Part shown: positions 63,116 to 64,000 of the stretch, piece by piece | How the letters are laid out: each line of letters starts with the position of its first letter | How positions within the stretch are numbered: the stretch's first letter is position 1 | Assembly (NCBI GenBank): GCA_002633275.1 | Contig: NWBO01000158.1 | Coordinates: forward strand, 310,001 to 374,000 | Length of the DNA: 64,000 nucleotides | DNA from: Bacteroidales bacterium Phil12 | GTDB taxonomy: Bacteria; Bacteroidota; Bacteroidia; Bacteroidales; P3 | Direction of reading: 5' to 3' | The notes under the pieces: model-generated | Database searches by the model: none | Seen by the model: only the letters and a program-made list of their open reading frames with translations | What the model was told of the DNA's origin: nothing | Made by a program: the position numbers and the translations under genes

Positions 63116-63394
63116 ATGAATACCATATCGAATAAATACATCGGCATTTACATTGACAACTACATTAAGACATTCCGTAGTTATGTTGCAGGTAAATATG
63201 CTATCAAAATTAACGGTCTTGGAGATTTCATTAGTGCAAATAATGACGATACAATCCTCATTATTGACAAGTTACAATCGTACGGTTTTGAAGTGGAATT
63301 ATCCGGAGGGCAAGATGTCATAGACGAAATACAAGTAGAATATACTTGTGAAAATAGTAAGGGGGGGGGGGAAAATCATTTGAATATAAGATAG
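63116..63394 (+). CDS. N-terminal part of an FkbH-like protein, frame closed after the G tract
   Basis: As sequenced, the frame gives 92 residues: MNTISNKYIGIYIDNYIK, then alpha/beta segments (DTILIIDKLQSYGFEVELSGG) and SKGGGENHLNIR before a stop. The region before the G tract has no match that I recognise. Its place directly before the FkbH-like HAD domain suggests it is the short N-terminal domain of that protein. If the tract has 12 or 9 G instead of 11, it joins the downstream frame with no stop. A promoter lies just upstream. Confidence 0.6.
   Translation: MNTISNKYIGIYIDNYIKTFRSYVAGKYAIKINGLGDFISANNDDTILIIDKLQSYGFEVELSGGQDVIDEIQVEYTCENSKGGGENHLNIR
63361..63371 (+). repeat. 11-G homopolymer tract inside a coding region
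   Basis: Eleven consecutive G interrupt the frame between the two parts of the FkbH-like gene. No other G-run this long was noticed in this AT-rich window. The number of G sets whether the frame is open (12 or 9) or closed (11 or 10). Confidence 0.9.
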
Positions 63395-64000
63395 CGAATT
63401 TAATCTCAATCATAGATTTATCAAGTAAAACTGGCATTTCCGTTGTTGGAATACTGATTATGCAAATCATATCAAGGGTTATATGTGAATCCCAAAACAT
63501 ATACAAAGCAATAATTCTTGATCTTGATGGCACATTATGGAAAGGGACGCTCACAGAAGACGGAATTGAGGTTATTAAACGACGTCTAAACTCTGAGGAT
63601 TCAGGTTCTTTTGTCGCATTTATGCGTTTCGTAAAGGCTTTATCAAAAGAACTTGGAATATATGTTGCTATATGTTCGCGTAATGACAGCAAGCAGGTTG
63701 TGTCTGCCATTGAAAATTTGAACGAAAAAGAATTTCCTCTTAAAAAACAAATAGACTGCATTGTTGCCAATTACAATGACAAAAGCAAGAATATCGAAAA
63801 TATTGCAAAGCAGCTATCTATACTAACAAAATCTTGCATTTTCATTGATGACAATCAACTTATCAGGGATGAAGTTAAACAAAATTTACCAGAAGTATTC
63901 GTTCCAAACTGGGAAAGTCATAATGAACTCATAACTATACTTACAGCATGCTGCACATTCGATAGGTATGAACTCTCTTTGAAATCAAGAAATCGCAAAC
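63370..64000 (+). CDS. FkbH-like HAD-superfamily protein (runs off the right edge; needs a frame change at the G tract)
   Basis: A frame shifted relative to the 63116 start is open from the G tract to the window end. It carries the HAD nucleophile motif KAIILDLDGTLWKGTL, VAICSRNDSKQV (motif II) and KSCIFIDDNQLIRDEVKQNLP (acidic motif), in the spacing of FkbH-type proteins, and then VFVPNWES. FkbH proteins load glyceryl units from 1,3-bisphosphoglycerate in polyketide pathways; relatives occur in surface-glycan and secondary-metabolite clusters. An internal ATG at 63460 could start a shorter product. The C-terminal domain lies outside the window. Confidence 0.75.

Noticed and set aside
63318-63770. 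A 150-codon minus-strand frame opposite the FkbH-like gene.
   Set aside because: The plus strand carries clear HAD motifs in order (DLDGT, CSRND, FIDDN), so the minus frame is a shadow.

Overview
The window looks like chromosomal DNA of an AT-rich member of the Bacteroidota, most likely the order Bacteroidales. The evidence is the fused lpxC-fabZ gene, a PorW-type lipoprotein and a C-terminal sorting domain of the type IX secretion system, many promoters with the lineage's TAnnTTTG -7 box, and a near absence of Shine-Dalgarno sequences. Most genes are housekeeping genes in short operons. One tRNA (Arg, CCG) is present. I saw no rRNA, CRISPR array or intact transposase.

Layout. 0-15 kb: a partial acyl-CoA ligase, an outer-membrane porin, then a long minus-strand run (TIGR02757 protein, NagZ-like GH3/serine hydrolase fusion, mtaB, ligA, pdxA, leucyl aminopeptidase, a fused NfnA/NfnB-type flavoprotein with an attenuator-like leader). 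15-24 kb: tgt, LptF/G-type permease, GH3 acyl-amido synthetase, sufE, a MIP18/DUF59 protein and a peptide-type ABC permease, followed by a SAM hydroxide adenosyltransferase and kbl. 24-33 kb: lpxA, lpxC-fabZ, a small secreted protein, icd, a 0.7-kb noncoding repeat locus, priA and a class III aminotransferase. 33-42 kb: secreted and envelope proteins (two thioredoxin-fold proteins, a T9SS cargo, a BatA/VWA membrane protein, a DUF3078 protein). 42-50 kb: an orphan CoA-transferase B subunit, the porW operon, meaB and an unusual phosphoglycerate kinase-SDR fusion. 50-62 kb: corA, tRNA-Arg, a MITE, a DUF4139 protein, rel/spoT, a truncated radical SAM gene, an RsiV-like lipoprotein, a Sel1 protein, dapB, a ROK kinase and a GH2 beta-mannosidase. 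62-64 kb: a decayed Mrr-type endonuclease, a MITE remnant, and a FkbH-like HAD gene split across an 11-G tract.

Two noncoding systems stand out. First, at least 13 intergenic sites carry tandem arrays with an exact 21-bp period. They are built from a small set of 10-nt words (TGTTAAACAC, TGTGAGTGAT, TGTGAGACAC and their reverse complements) joined by 11-nt AT-rich spacers. Second, the 28.3-29.1 kb locus holds two oppositely oriented arrays, also of 21-bp period, around a large dyad. A period of 21 bp is two helical turns, so each array offers sites on one face of the DNA. I do not recognise either as a described element. The PGK-SDR fusion and the likely phase-variable FkbH gene are the most unusual coding features.
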